Shown piece after piece: positions 45,438-54,508 of a stretch of DNA of 55,025 nucleotides (its first letter is position 1; the number at the start of each line of letters is the position of its first letter). Location: NCBI GenBank assembly GCA_021324545.1, contig JAJPIX010000017.1:1-55025 (forward strand). The letters run 5' to 3'. This DNA is from Alphaproteobacteria bacterium. Its GTDB lineage: Bacteria > Pseudomonadota > Alphaproteobacteria > Micropepsales > Micropepsaceae. The position numbers were made by a program, and so were the translations under genes. Under the pieces are notes generated by a model that saw only the letters and a program-made list of their open reading frames with translations, did no database searches and was not told the origin of the DNA.

Positions 45438-46028
45438 ATGCTTCTCCTGATCGACAATTACGACAGCTTCACCTGGAATCTCTTCCATTATCTGGGAGAG
45501 CTTGGGGCCGACGTGCGCGTGAAGCGCAATGACGAGCTTTCGGCGCGCGAGGCGTTGGCCCTGAAGCCGGATGCGATCGTGCTTTCGCCGGGGCCCTGTT
45601 ATCCGGATCAGGCGGGCATCTGTCTGGATCTCCTTCGCGAAGCGCAGGGCCGCGTGCCGGTTCTGGGGGTGTGTCTTGGCCATCAGGCCATCGGGCAGGC
45701 TTACGGCGGCAGAATTGTGCGCGCGCCAAAGCCGATGCACGGGAAGCTCAGCCGCATCCACCACACGGGCAAAAGCGTGTTCCGCGGCCTGAACAACGAT
45801 TTCCTGGCGACGCGCTATCATTCCCTCACGATTGCGCCCGAAAGCCTGCCCGCCGAACTCGAAGTCACGGCCACAAGCGATGACGGCGTCATCATGGGCG
45901 TGATGCATCGCGCCCTTCCCATCCACGGCGTGCAATTCCATCCCGAAAGCATTGCGTCGGAAAACGGCAAGCAGCTCCTGAAGAATTTTCTGGATCTGGC
46001 GCGCGCAAAAACCGCCGTGCCCGCATGA
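45438..46028 (+). CDS. trpG: anthranilate synthase component II (glutamine amidotransferase)
   Basis: Supplies ammonia from glutamine to TrpE, 196 residues. It is a class I glutamine amidotransferase: MLLLIDNYDSFTWNLFHYLG, LSPGPCYPDQAG, nucleophile C79 in GVCLGHQAIGQAYGG, and the H-E pair in VQFHPESIAS. The ATG at 45438 is where family similarity begins. Because the upstream gene is divergent, trpG must have its own promoter in the 114-base spacer; TTGACG at 45386-45391 is a weak -35 candidate. The stop overlaps trpD (ATGA). Confidence 0.97.
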   Translation: MLLLIDNYDSFTWNLFHYLGELGADVRVKRNDELSAREALALKPDAIVLSPGPCYPDQAGICLDLLREAQGRVPVLGVCLGHQAIGQAYGGRIVRAPKPMHGKLSRIHHTGKSVFRGLNNDFLATRYHSLTIAPESLPAELEVTATSDDGVIMGVMHRALPIHGVQFHPESIASENGKQLLKNFLDLARAKTAVPA

Positions 46029-47056
46029 GCATTGACGAGGAATTTCCGAAAGTCCTCAAGCGGCTGGCAGGCGGCGAAACGCTGGGCGCAGAGACGGCCA
46101 CGCGCGCCTTCGCCGCCATCATGGCCGGCGAGGTGAGCGAGGCGCGCATGGCGGCGTTCCTGACCGCGCTTGCGATCCGCAAGCCGACCGTCGCCGAGCT
46201 TGCGGGCGCCGCCCAGGCCATGCGGGCGGCCATGCGCGCGGTGAGCGCGCCGGCCGGCGCCGTTGATCTTTGCGGCACCGGCGGCGACGGGCTCGGCACG
46301 CTCAACATCTCCACGGCCACCGCATTCGTGGTCGCGGGCGCCGGCGTGCCGGTGGCCAAGCATGGCAACCGCAACACCTCCTCGAAAAGCGGCGCTGCCG
46401 ACGTGCTGGAGGCGCTGGGCGTGAAGATCGGGCTGGAGCCGGCTGCGTCGGAGCGCTGCCTGAAAGAGGCGAACCTCTGCTTCATGTTCGCGCCCACCCA
46501 CCACACCGCCATGAAATTCGTGGCGCCGGTGCGCAAGGACCTGGGCTTCCGCACTGTATTCAATCTGCTCGGCCCCGTCTGCAATCCCGCAAAAGTGCGC
46601 CGCCAGCTACTGGGCGTCTATGACGAGGAATGGCTGGAGCCGATTGCCAATGTGCTTGCGATGCTGGGTTCGGAACGCGCCTGGGTCGTGCATGGCAGCG
46701 ACGGGCTGGACGAGCTCACGTCCACCGGGCCGACCCAGGCCGCCATTCTTGAAAACGGCAAGGTCGTGAAGAAGACCATCGTGCCGGAAGATGCGGGCCT
46801 CGAACGCGCCCTTGTCTCCGACCTGATCGGCGGCGACGCGCCGCACAATGCCGAAGCGATCCGGGCGCTGCTTGGCGGCGCCAAAGACCCTTTCCGCGAT
46901 GTGGTTCTCCTGAACGCGGCCGCGGCGCTCGTGATCGCCGGCAAGGCGGCCGGCCTGAAACCCGGCGTGAAACTCGCCGCAGACGCAATCGACAGCGGCA
47001 AGGCAAAAGACGTATTGAGCCGCCTCATTGCCGTCTCGCAGGCAGCGAATGAATAG
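46025..47056 (+). CDS. trpD: anthranilate phosphoribosyltransferase
   Basis: Transfers phosphoribose from PRPP to anthranilate. It is 343 residues. The PRPP loop GTGGDG is at 84-89, followed by NISTATAFVVAGAGVPVAKH and GNRNTSSKSGAADVLEALG, and the HGSDGLDELTSTGPT segment. It is coupled to trpG by ATGA and separated from trpC by a spacer with a strong inverted repeat. Confidence 0.98.
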   Translation: MSIDEEFPKVLKRLAGGETLGAETATRAFAAIMAGEVSEARMAAFLTALAIRKPTVAELAGAAQAMRAAMRAVSAPAGAVDLCGTGGDGLGTLNISTATAFVVAGAGVPVAKHGNRNTSSKSGAADVLEALGVKIGLEPAASERCLKEANLCFMFAPTHHTAMKFVAPVRKDLGFRTVFNLLGPVCNPAKVRRQLLGVYDEEWLEPIANVLAMLGSERAWVVHGSDGLDELTSTGPTQAAILENGKVVKKTIVPEDAGLERALVSDLIGGDAPHNAEAIRALLGGAKDPFRDVVLLNAAAALVIAGKAAGLKPGVKLAADAIDSGKAKDVLSRLIAVSQAANE

Positions 47057-47068
47057 TCTCATTCCCGC

Positions 47069-47114
47069 GCGGAGACGCAAAGGCGCGGCGGAGGCTTGTG
47101 CTCCGCGTCTCCGC
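47069..47114. repeat. inverted-repeat element between trpD and trpC
   Basis: GCGGAGACGC (47069-47078) and GCGTCTCCGC (47105-47114) are perfect 10-base inverted arms. Inside, GCGGAG (47088-47093) and CTCCGC (47101-47106) form a competing hairpin with a seven-base loop. The following TCTCCGCGTGAAA, with the arms, resembles a dispersed repeat (GCGGAGACGCGGAG type) seen in many bacteria. Confidence 0.65.
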
Positions 47115-47143
47115 CTCTCCGCGTGAAACCGTTCGGCTGGAAC

Positions 47144-47932
47144 ATGTCGATTCTCGATCGCATTGCGGCCTACAAGCGCGAAGAGATCGCGGCGGCGAAG
47201 GCGCGCATGCCATTTGCCGCGCTGGAGGAAAAGGCGCGGCAGGCCGGTCCGCCGCGCGGATTCCGCCGGCGGCTGATGGAACGCCGCGCCAGGGGCGCCA
47301 TCGGCCTGATCGCGGAGATCAAGAAGGCCAGTCCGTCGAAGGGCCTCATCCGGGCGGATTTCGACCCGCCCGCACTCGCCCGCGCCTATGAAAGCGGCGG
47401 CGCGGCCTGCCTTTCCGTGCTGACCGACGGCCCCTCGTTTCAGGGTGCGCCGGAATTCCTCTCGCTCGCGCGCGCGGCAACATCGCTTCCCGTGCTGCGC
47501 AAGGATTTCATGCTCGATGTCTATCAGGTGGCGGAAGCGCGCGTGCTTGGCGCCGATTGCATCCTCATCATCATGGCCATGGTGGGCGATGCGCTGGCGC
47601 GCGATCTACTTTCCGCCGCGCGCGGGTGGAAGATGGACGCGCTGGTCGAAATCCACGACGAACGCGAGCTCGAGCGGGCCGTGGCGCTTGGCGCAGACAT
47701 GATTGGCATCAACAACCGCGACCTGGCCACCTTCCACACCGATCTTGCCCTGAGCCTGCGGCTTGCGCCGCGCATTCCGCAAACCGTCCTTGCGGTCGCC
47801 GAAAGCGGGCTGGCCACGCGCGGCGACCTCGGGCGGCTCATGGATGCCGGCATCAGCACGTTCCTGATCGGCGAAAGCCTGATGCGGCAGGCCGATGTGG
47901 CCGCCGCAACCCGGGCACTGGTGGAGCAGTAA
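47144..47932 (+). CDS. trpC: indole-3-glycerol phosphate synthase
   Basis: Closes the indole ring of tryptophan from CdRP, 262 residues, with a TIM-barrel. Family motifs are [77 protein letters not shown] and [13 protein letters not shown]. The ATG at 47144 begins [19 protein letters not shown], the normal start. trpF, trpB and trpA are not in this window, as in many alphaproteobacteria. Confidence 0.97.
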   Translation: MSILDRIAAYKREEIAAAKARMPFAALEEKARQAGPPRGFRRRLMERRARGAIGLIAEIKKASPSKGLIRADFDPPALARAYESGGAACLSVLTDGPSFQGAPEFLSLARAATSLPVLRKDFMLDVYQVAEARVLGADCILIIMAMVGDALARDLLSAARGWKMDALVEIHDERELERAVALGADMIGINNRDLATFHTDLALSLRLAPRIPQTVLAVAESGLATRGDLGRLMDAGISTFLIGESLMRQADVAAATRALVEQ

Positions 47933-47965
47933 ATTTCCGGTTGGACTGAAACGAATTCAATGGAC

Positions 47966-47984
47966 GGCCGGGACAGGCCCGGCC
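47966..47984. repeat. palindromic element after trpC
   Basis: GGCCGGG-ACAGG-CCCGGCC forms a perfect seven-base-pair GC stem. On the other strand the region reads CGTCATGGCCGGGCCTGTCC, close to a palindrome that is frequent in alphaproteobacterial spacers. It may also terminate trpGDC transcription, though no T-tract follows. Confidence 0.6.
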
Positions 47985-48037
47985 ATGACGGCTTGAAATG
48001 ATTCGGTTTGATCAGGAAGTGCTCTAAGCTGTCCGGC

Positions 48038-48523
48038 ATGAAGAAACTCACGCATGTTGATGACCGTGGCGGCGCCCGCATGGTGGATGTGTCGGCCAAG
48101 CCCGTCACCGCCCGCGAGGCCGTCGCGGAAGCCGCCATCCGCATGACGCGCGAGGCTTTTGCCGCCGTGACTTCGCTCAAGGCAAAAAAGGGCGACGTGC
48201 TGGCCGCCGCGCGCATTGCCGGCATCATGGCCGCAAAACAGACGTCAGGGCTGATCCCGCTTTGCCATCCCATCCCGATCACGAAGGCCGAAATCGCGTT
48301 TGAGCCGGACAGGAAACGCAACACGATCCGCATCCTTGCCTCGGCGCGGACCGCCGCGCGGACGGGCGTCGAGATGGAGGCGCTGACGGCCGCAACGGTT
48401 GCCGCGCTGACGATCTACGACATGATCAAGGCGGTCGATCGGGCTGCGGAAATCGAAACCGTCCGGCTTGTCTCGAAATCCGGCGGCAAGAGCGGCGTCT
48501 ATAAGGTGAAGCGCGCACGATGA
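48038..48523 (+). CDS. moaC: cyclic pyranopterin monophosphate synthase
   Basis: The second enzyme of molybdenum cofactor synthesis, acting on the MoaA product. It is 161 residues, normal length. Signature: KKLTHVDDRGGARMVDVSAK near the N-terminus, SGLIPLCHPIPITKAEI with LCHP at 75-78, RTGVEMEALTAATVAALTIYDMIK, and the C-terminal LVSKSGGKSG. The stop overlaps moeA (ATGA). With moaA at 9 kb it serves molybdoenzymes such as the hydroxylase at 3-5 kb. Confidence 0.97.
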   Translation: MKKLTHVDDRGGARMVDVSAKPVTAREAVAEAAIRMTREAFAAVTSLKAKKGDVLAAARIAGIMAAKQTSGLIPLCHPIPITKAEIAFEPDRKRNTIRILASARTAARTGVEMEALTAATVAALTIYDMIKAVDRAAEIETVRLVSKSGGKSGVYKVKRAR

Positions 48524-49716
48524 TCTCCGTCGAAGACGCCGCCGCGCGCATCAGGGTGGCATTCCGGCCGCTTGCAAGCGAAAGCGTGCCGCTCGCACAG
48601 GCGGCCGCGCGCGTACTGGCCGAAGATGTAACCGCGCGCTTTGCTCAGCCTCCCCTGCCCGTTTCCGCCATGGACGGTTATGCGGTGCGCAGCGCCGACG
48701 TGGCACACCCGCCCACAACCTTGCGCATCCTCGGCGAATCCGCCGCGGGCAAGCCGTTTTCCGGCAGGATCGGCAGGGGCGAAGCCGTGCGCATCTTCAC
48801 CGGGAGCGTCGTGCCGGATGGCGCCGACACCGTCATTGTCCAGGAAGATGCCGAACGGAGCGGCACGGCCGTCACCTTTCGCGAGCCGGCAAGGCCCGGC
48901 CGGCACATCCGTCCCGCAGGTCTTGATTTCAGGGCCGGCGACAGGCTCGCGGCAAAAGGCAAGCGGCTTTCGCCCCGCGATCTGGCGCTGCTTGCGGCCG
49001 GGGATTGCGCCGATGTTCGCGTTTCACGAAAGCCCGTCGTCGCCTTCGCCGCCACGGGCGACGAGCTGTCCCGCCCCGGCGAGCCGCGCAAGACCGGCGG
49101 GATTGTGGCGTCGTCGGGTTATGGCCTTGCGGCGTACATCGATGATTGGGGCGGTATTCCGCGCGATCTCGGCATCGTTCCTGATAGCGTTGAAGCCCTG
49201 TCGGCGCTGCCGGAAAAGGCGAAAGGCGCCGATCTTCTGATCACGCTGGGCGGCGCTTCGGTCGGCGATCACGATCTTGTCCGGCAGGCCTTCGGCCCGA
49301 AAGGTTTTGTGCTGGATTTCTGGAAAGTCGCCATGCGGCCCGGAAAGCCCCTGATCTTTGGCCGGCTTGGCGCAATGCCCTTGCTCGGGCTGCCAGGCAA
49401 TCCGGTTTCCACCCTTGTCTGTTCGATCCTGTTCCTGAGGCCGGCCATCGCCGCCCTGCTGGGGGAGGATTTTTCTGCGCCGCTTGGCAGCGCGCGGCTT
49501 GCGCGCGATCTGCCGGCCAACGACAGCCGGCAGGATTATCTGCGCGCCCGCACGGAAATCCGCGACGGGGCGCTCTGGGCCGATCCCTTTCCCGTGCAGG
49601 ATTCCTCCATGCTCACGCCGCTTGCGCGGGCCGACGCGCTGATCCTGCGCAAGCCGCATGCTCCGGAGGCTCGCATGGGCGATGCCGTGGAAATCCTGAT
49701 GCTCGGCGCCCGCTGA
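48520..49716 (+). CDS. moeA: molybdopterin molybdenumtransferase
   Basis: Inserts molybdate into adenylylated molybdopterin. It is 398 residues. The N-terminal PPLPVSAMDGYAVRSADV and IFTGSVVPDGADTVIVQED are diagnostic, as are FAATGDELSRPGE, GGASVGDHDLV and MRPGKPLIFGRLG with LLGLPGNPVSTLV near the C-terminus. It is coupled to moaC by ATGA. The lexA regulatory spacer follows. Confidence 0.97.
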   Translation: MISVEDAAARIRVAFRPLASESVPLAQAAARVLAEDVTARFAQPPLPVSAMDGYAVRSADVAHPPTTLRILGESAAGKPFSGRIGRGEAVRIFTGSVVPDGADTVIVQEDAERSGTAVTFREPARPGRHIRPAGLDFRAGDRLAAKGKRLSPRDLALLAAGDCADVRVSRKPVVAFAATGDELSRPGEPRKTGGIVASSGYGLAAYIDDWGGIPRDLGIVPDSVEALSALPEKAKGADLLITLGGASVGDHDLVRQAFGPKGFVLDFWKVAMRPGKPLIFGRLGAMPLLGLPGNPVSTLVCSILFLRPAIAALLGEDFSAPLGSARLARDLPANDSRQDYLRARTEIRDGALWADPFPVQDSSMLTPLARADALILRKPHAPEARMGDAVEILMLGAR

Positions 49717-49769
49717 CGAATCACCGGTACAAATTGGCCGACAACGACCCGGGGATTTTCCAATTCTTC

Positions 49770-49798
49770 TTGACACGGGGCCCGTCCTCCATTACATT
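49770..49798 (+). promoter_or_regulatory. strong sigma-70-like promoter upstream of the lexA promoter
   Basis: TTGACA (49770-49775), 17 bases, then TACATT (49793-49798). This is a better match than the SOS-overlapped promoter downstream and lies some 170 bases before the lexA ATG. It would produce a long leader or a separate short RNA; it shows no SOS box. Confidence 0.5.
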
Positions 49799-49876
49799 TA
49801 TTCTCAACTCCCGAAATATATTCTTAGTTCTGTGGGGCTGCCATAAGTCTTGGGCGGCGCCACAACATCTTGATTG

Positions 49877-49905
49877 TTGACGGAGGGAAGGAACTAAACT
49901 AGAAC
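49877..49905 (+). promoter_or_regulatory. lexA promoter overlapped by SOS box
   Basis: TTGACG (49877-49882), 17 bases, then TAGAAC (49900-49905). The -10 lies within the downstream half of the SOS box, so LexA binding would block it directly; this is the expected autoregulation. Confidence 0.6.
49891..49905. promoter_or_regulatory. LexA-binding SOS box, GAAC-N7-GAAC
   Basis: GAACTAAACTAGAAC is a perfect match to the alphaproteobacterial direct-repeat SOS box (GAAC-N7-GAAC, equal to GTTC-N7-GTTC on the other strand), 70 bases before the lexA ATG. Confidence 0.88.
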
Positions 49906-49916
49906 GATTCTCCGTT

Positions 49917-49931
49917 GTTTCGGATTTGTTC
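49917..49931. promoter_or_regulatory. second, degenerate SOS box
   Basis: GTTTCGGATTTGTTC matches GTTC-N7-GTTC at seven of the eight fixed positions, in the inverse orientation to the perfect box and 26 bases downstream centre to centre, just past the likely transcription start. Confidence 0.4.
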
Positions 49932-49974
49932 GGGCCGTGCGGTCCGGGCCGGAAAACGGGGAGAAAGACGGACC

Positions 49975-50730
49975 ATGCTGACCAAGAAACAATACGAGCT
50001 TCTCATGTTCATCCACGAACGGGTGCGTGAGACTGGCATCCCGCCTTCCTTCGACGAAATGAAGGACGCGCTCGACCTGAAGTCCAAATCCGGCATCCAT
50101 CGCCTGATCACGGCGCTGGAGGAACGCGGCTATCTGCGCCGCATGGAAAAACGGGCCCGCGCGCTCGAAATCCTGCGCCTGCCCGAAAACGTCGCCGATA
50201 CGCTTCGGCCGGCCACGACGCGCACTCAGGCGCAGCGGCTTGTGCACATGCCCGGCGGCCGTTCGGCGCGCGGCGGCAATGGCGATCTGCGCATCCCGGC
50301 CGATACGCGCGGCGGCGGCTCACCCCGCCGCAGCGGCGATGGCGAAAGCGCCGCGCATGTTCCCCTGCTCGGCCGCATCGCCGCGGGCACGCCGATCGAA
50401 GCGCTCCAGCACAAGGTGTCGGATGTGCCCGTGCCCGCCAGCATGCTGGCGCGCGGGGAGCATTATGCGCTCGAAGTGACGGGCGATTCGATGATCAATG
50501 CCGGGATTCTGGATGGCGACACGGTGGTGATCCAGAAGGCCGATACCGCCAACACCGGCGACATTGTCGTTGCCCTGGTGGATGAGCAGGAAGCCACGCT
50601 GAAACGCCTGCGCCGGCGCGGGGATTCCATCGCGCTGGAAGCCGCCAACCCCGCCTATGAGACGCGTCTTTACGGCGCCGACCGCGTGCGGGTTCAGGGC
50701 AAGCTCGTGGGTCTGATCCGCCGCTATTGA
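49975..50730 (+). CDS. lexA: SOS-response repressor LexA
   Basis: Represses DNA-damage genes and cleaves itself when RecA is activated. It is 251 residues. The DNA-binding winged helix is at 1-65 ([20 protein letters not shown] and [15 protein letters not shown]), the self-cleavage bond is A137-G138 (GRIAAGTP), and the catalytic dyad is S172 ([10 protein letters not shown]) and K210 (EATLKRL). The linker (about 80-127) is long and rich in glycine and arginine. The ATG at 49975 follows GGGAGAAAG. SOS boxes precede it. It overlaps the convergent comEC by seven bases. Confidence 0.97.
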   Translation: MLTKKQYELLMFIHERVRETGIPPSFDEMKDALDLKSKSGIHRLITALEERGYLRRMEKRARALEILRLPENVADTLRPATTRTQAQRLVHMPGGRSARGGNGDLRIPADTRGGGSPRRSGDGESAAHVPLLGRIAAGTPIEALQHKVSDVPVPASMLARGEHYALEVTGDSMINAGILDGDTVVIQKADTANTGDIVVALVDEQEATLKRLRRRGDSIALEAANPAYETRLYGADRVRVQGKLVGLIRRY

Positions 50731-52907
50731 AACCGGCGTTCATGCCGCCGCGGCCGTTCGCTCCAGGGCCTGTCGCCGCGCGCCCCTTGGGCGGTTGCGA
50801 TTCTGAACGGTGAAAACCAGACGGCGTAGGCGCCGTTTCTCGCCACATCGAAACGGTCTATCGCCAGCCTTGTCCCGTTGCATCGACGTCGCACCGGGAT
50901 GGCGCTCACCACGATGCTGGCCCTGGCGCAGTCTTCTGCAAGGGCATCTTCGCGGCGAACTGCGGCAACGAGCATGCCGCCGGCCTGCCCGATGCAGCCG
51001 AACTCGTCGCAGCGCACGCCTGCGGCCGGCGTGGCGACGGCTTCGGCAATCTGCCGGGCGTCGCCCGTACGCTTCAGCCATTCGGACGCGGAATATCTGT
51101 CCTTGGGCGCGCCCATCAGGTGCAGCACGCCGTCGCTGCCGCGCAGGGCAACCGTCGCGCCGTCGCGTGCGACCAGAAGGTCGGGGGGCCGGGGGGCGAA
51201 CGCCGCCACAACGCCCGCGGCGAGCGGCAGAAGGCCAAGCCACCGCCAGCGGCGGCGCCAGAGCGCGATCCACAATCCGCCGAGCGAGATCATGACCAGT
51301 GCGTGCACCGGCCAGGCCGCAACCACCGAAACGGATCCCGGAAGATGAGAAACCCATCGCCCAACCGCCAGCATCGCCTCGATTCCGTAGCCCATGACGT
51401 GCAGCGGGGCGGAATCCAGTCCGAACGGCATGAGCAGCACCGAAACCGCAGCGGCCGGCATCACCAAAAGGCCCATGACCGGCATGGCGAGCAGGTTGCC
51501 CAGAACGGCGTAATGCGTGGCGCGATCGAAATGGAACACGGCAAACGGCAAGGTCGCGAGGCTGCCCACGAAGCTCGTCATCGCGATGCCGCCGAAATAG
51601 TGGCGCAATTTGCGCCACCAGAGCGGGGCGGCTTCGATGGTCCCCCTCGGGCGCGCCTGCTCCCATTCGACGACCGCGATCAGCGCCACCACGGCGGCGA
51701 ACGACATCTGGAATCCCGGTTCGATGAGGCTTTCAGGGCGCGCAAGCAGGATGAGGCTCGCGGCCATCGCCACCGAGCGCATGGAAAGCGCAGGCCGATC
51801 CACCAGAATGGCGATCAGCATCATGGCGAGCATCACGAAGGCGCGCTCGGTGGGCACCGCTGCGCCGCTGATCACAAGATAGAACGTGGCGCTTGCCAGG
51901 GCCGCGAGCGCCGCCCACTTCTTGATCGGCTGGGTCAGCGCAATCGTGGGAAACAGCGCGAGAAACGCGCGCACCGCCCAGAAGATGCCAAGGCCCACCA
52001 GCGCCATGTGCAGCCCGGCAATCGCCAACACATGGGCAAGACCCGCGTCGCGCAGGGCCGTTTCGTCCTCGTCGGAAATGCCGCCGCGATCGCCGGTGAT
52101 GAGCGCGGCGGCGATGCTGCCTGTGCTGCCCGGCAGCACGGCATGGATGCGCGCGGTCATGCGCCAGCGCAGGCCGTCAACAGCGAAACGGATGCGTTCG
52201 AAAACATCCGGGCGCCCGAGCGGCGCGATCGGCACGGGCTTGCCATAGGCGTAACCGACTCCGCCCAGCCGCATGAAATAGGCGGCGCGTCCGAAGTCGA
52301 AGTCGCCGGGTGCTGCCGGTTCGGGCGGCGGCATCAGCACGGCTTTCAGGTGAACCCAGCGCCCGGGCTCCAGAATGTCCGTGCCGCTGCGAACCGATAT
52401 GCGCGCATATTTCGGGGGCGGCGCCGAAAGACGATCGATCCGCGCAACCCGCAGCATGATCCGTTTGCCTTTGCCGCGCATCTCGACCGCCTCGATGCGG
52501 CCGTCGATGCCTGTGGGCGGCATCCTGTGCGCGATAACCGGTGCTGCAACGATGTCCGTGCGCAGCCTGGCCGCGGAGAATCCGATCGCCGCGACGGCGG
52601 CAAAAATCAGGCAGGCGCGGAGCATCGCCGTGGAAGGCGCGGCGATGATCGCAGCCACGCCGGCGGCGGCAACGACGATTGCTGTGCTGTCGGTCGGCTC
52701 GAACGGCAAGGCGAAATAGACGCCGATACCGCAGCCGAGCGCGACCGGCAGCCACAAGGGCCAGCGGTCCCGCTCGCTGCGCAGGTTGCCGGAGATGTCC
52801 GCCAGGGACGAAAACAGGCGTTTCCAGGAGAGCGCGCGATGGCCCGTTCGGTCCGCAGCGCGGAACGGCGCGAAACGCCGGAACAGAGGCGAAAGACCTA
52901 CCCCCAC
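50724..52907 (-). CDS. comEC: ComEC/Rec2 family membrane protein
   Basis: A polytopic inner-membrane protein related to the DNA-uptake channel ComEC. About 727 residues from a GTG start at 52907 (uncertain; the open frame extends to 53132 but would overlap gltX). A DUF4131-like N-terminal domain is followed by the Competence domain, recognised by [20 protein letters not shown] and [16 protein letters not shown], then several hydrophobic helices. The C-terminal 170 residues lack the HxHxDH motif of the metallo-beta-lactamase domain, so only a degenerate one remains. No other competence genes are near. Confidence 0.9.
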   Translation of the reverse strand: MGVGLSPLFRRFAPFRAADRTGHRALSWKRLFSSLADISGNLRSERDRWPLWLPVALGCGIGVYFALPFEPTDSTAIVVAAAGVAAIIAAPSTAMLRACLIFAAVAAIGFSAARLRTDIVAAPVIAHRMPPTGIDGRIEAVEMRGKGKRIMLRVARIDRLSAPPPKYARISVRSGTDILEPGRWVHLKAVLMPPPEPAAPGDFDFGRAAYFMRLGGVGYAYGKPVPIAPLGRPDVFERIRFAVDGLRWRMTARIHAVLPGSTGSIAAALITGDRGGISDEDETALRDAGLAHVLAIAGLHMALVGLGIFWAVRAFLALFPTIALTQPIKKWAALAALASATFYLVISGAAVPTERAFVMLAMMLIAILVDRPALSMRSVAMAASLILLARPESLIEPGFQMSFAAVVALIAVVEWEQARPRGTIEAAPLWWRKLRHYFGGIAMTSFVGSLATLPFAVFHFDRATHYAVLGNLLAMPVMGLLVMPAAAVSVLLMPFGLDSAPLHVMGYGIEAMLAVGRWVSHLPGSVSVVAAWPVHALVMISLGGLWIALWRRRWRWLGLLPLAAGVVAAFAPRPPDLLVARDGATVALRGSDGVLHLMGAPKDRYSASEWLKRTGDARQIAEAVATPAAGVRCDEFGCIGQAGGMLVAAVRREDALAEDCARASIVVSAIPVRRRCNGTRLAIDRFDVARNGAYAVWFSPFRIATAQGARGDRPWSERPRRHERRFQ

Positions 52908-52979
52908 GGAACCCGGTTTGCTAGAAGCCGCGAAATCACCTAGAGCCGAGAAACGCCGGACGCCCCGAATAAGAGCATC

Positions 52980-54392
52980 ATGACAGAGAATCCGAAACCC
53001 GTCCTGCGCTTTGCGCCATCGCCCACCGGTTACCTGCATATCGGCGGCGCACGCACGGCGCTGTTCAACTGGCTCTATGCCCGCCATACCGGCGGCAAAT
53101 TCCTGCTGCGGATCGAAGATACCGATCGCCAACGGTCAACGCCGGAGGCGATTGCCGCCATCCTGAACGGGCTGGTATGGCTGGGCCTGGATTGGGACGG
53201 CGAGCCGACCTACCAGTTCGCGCGCGCGCCGCGGCACCGGCAGATCGCCGAGCAGCTTCTGGCCGACGGCAGGGCCTATCGTTGCTTTGCCACACCGCAG
53301 GAGCTTGAAGAAATGCGCGCGCGCCAGCGCGCGGAGGGACGGCCCATCCGCTATGACGGCCGCTGGCGCGACCGCGATCCGAAAGAAGCGCCGGCGGGGG
53401 CGCCGTTCGTCATTCGCCTGAAGGCGCCGCAGGCCGGCGAAACTGTCGTGCATGACCTGGTGCAGGGCGACGTGCGCTTTGCCAACGATCAGCTCGACGA
53501 CATGATTCTTTTGCGCAGCGATGGCACGCCAACCTACATGCTCGCGGTCGTCGTGGACGATCATGACATGGGCGTTACCCATGTGATCCGCGGCGACGAC
53601 CATCTCAACAATGCCGCGCGGCAGCTCCAGATCATCGAGGCCATGGGCTGGCCCGTGCCTGTCTATGGCCATGTGCCGCTGATCCACGGCCCCGACGGCG
53701 CGAAGCTTTCGAAGCGGCATGGCGCCCTCGCCGTCGAAGCCTATCGCGACATGGGCTATCTGCCGGAGGCCATGCGCAATTACCTGCTGCGGCTCGGATG
53801 GAGCCATGGCAACGACGAAATCATTCCGACCCGGCAGGCCATCGCCTGGTTCAACCTGGAAAATATCGGCCGCAGCCCGTCGCGCTTCGACATGAAGAAG
53901 CTCGACAATCTGAACGGCCACTATATCCGGCAATCGGACGACGCAGCCCTTGTCCGCGAGGTCGAGCAGCTTCTGGCGCGCCGTTCGCCGCCGGTGACGC
54001 TGACGGCGGCCGCGCGATCGCGCCTTCGGGCGGCCATGCCATCGCTCAAGGAACGCGCCAAGACTCTCGTCGAACTTGCGGACGGCGCGGAGTTTCTTTA
54101 TGCCGATGGTCCGCGCAGGCTGGATGCGGCGGCCGAAAAACTGCTGGACGGAAACGCGCGCGGCACGCTGAAAAACCTGCTTCCGGAAATGGAGAAAACG
54201 GATTGGAGCGGCCCCGCGCTCGAAGCCGCCGCGCGCGCCTTTGCAGAAGCGCGTGGCCTCAAGCTTGGGCAGGTGGCGCAACCGGTTCGGGCCGCGCTGA
54301 CGGGGCGTGCGATTTCGCCGCCGATCTTCGAGATGCTTGCTGTTTTGGGCCGCGAAGAATCCCTAGCGCGCCTAAGGGCATACGCAAACTGA
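52980..54392 (+). CDS. gltX: glutamyl-tRNA synthetase
   Basis: Charges tRNA with glutamate. It is 470 residues, a class I synthetase. The HIGH motif appears as HIGG (20-23, [20 protein letters not shown]) and KMSKS as KLSKR (242-246, [12 protein letters not shown]). Full-length with a normal anticodon-binding C-terminus. Alphaproteobacteria often carry two GltX proteins, one of which serves tRNA-Gln; this copy alone does not tell which. It diverges from comEC and precedes gltA, as expected. Confidence 0.97.
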   Translation: MTENPKPVLRFAPSPTGYLHIGGARTALFNWLYARHTGGKFLLRIEDTDRQRSTPEAIAAILNGLVWLGLDWDGEPTYQFARAPRHRQIAEQLLADGRAYRCFATPQELEEMRARQRAEGRPIRYDGRWRDRDPKEAPAGAPFVIRLKAPQAGETVVHDLVQGDVRFANDQLDDMILLRSDGTPTYMLAVVVDDHDMGVTHVIRGDDHLNNAARQLQIIEAMGWPVPVYGHVPLIHGPDGAKLSKRHGALAVEAYRDMGYLPEAMRNYLLRLGWSHGNDEIIPTRQAIAWFNLENIGRSPSRFDMKKLDNLNGHYIRQSDDAALVREVEQLLARRSPPVTLTAAARSRLRAAMPSLKERAKTLVELADGAEFLYADGPRRLDAAAEKLLDGNARGTLKNLLPEMEKTDWSGPALEAAARAFAEARGLKLGQVAQPVRAALTGRAISPPIFEMLAVLGREESLARLRAYAN

Positions 54393-54508
54393 ATGACAGA
54401 TTTCCGGCGCGTAACGCGCGAATCGGATGACGCCGTTAACCTCCAGGGATTATATTTGTTGCAGTGCAGAAATATCCGGCTCGACCGGAAAAACCGGAGT
54501 TGACCGCC
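54393..54508 (+). promoter_or_regulatory. gltX-gltA spacer with small hairpins
   Basis: GCGCG-TAA-CGCGC near 54405 and TCCGG-CTCGA-CCGGA near 54475 are small stems. An AT-rich stretch (GGATTATATTTG near 54449) could hold the gltA promoter, but I see no convincing -35. No gene is visible here. Confidence 0.3.

Noticed and set aside
49717-49974. Possible tRNA or SRP RNA in the largest spacer
   Set aside because: No cloverleaf, T-loop GTTCGA-type motif or SRP RNA GGAAGG/AGCA core was found; promoter and SOS signals explain the region.
51120-52943. A 607-residue plus-strand frame opposite comEC
   Set aside because: Arg/His/Gln-rich antisense shadow without domains.
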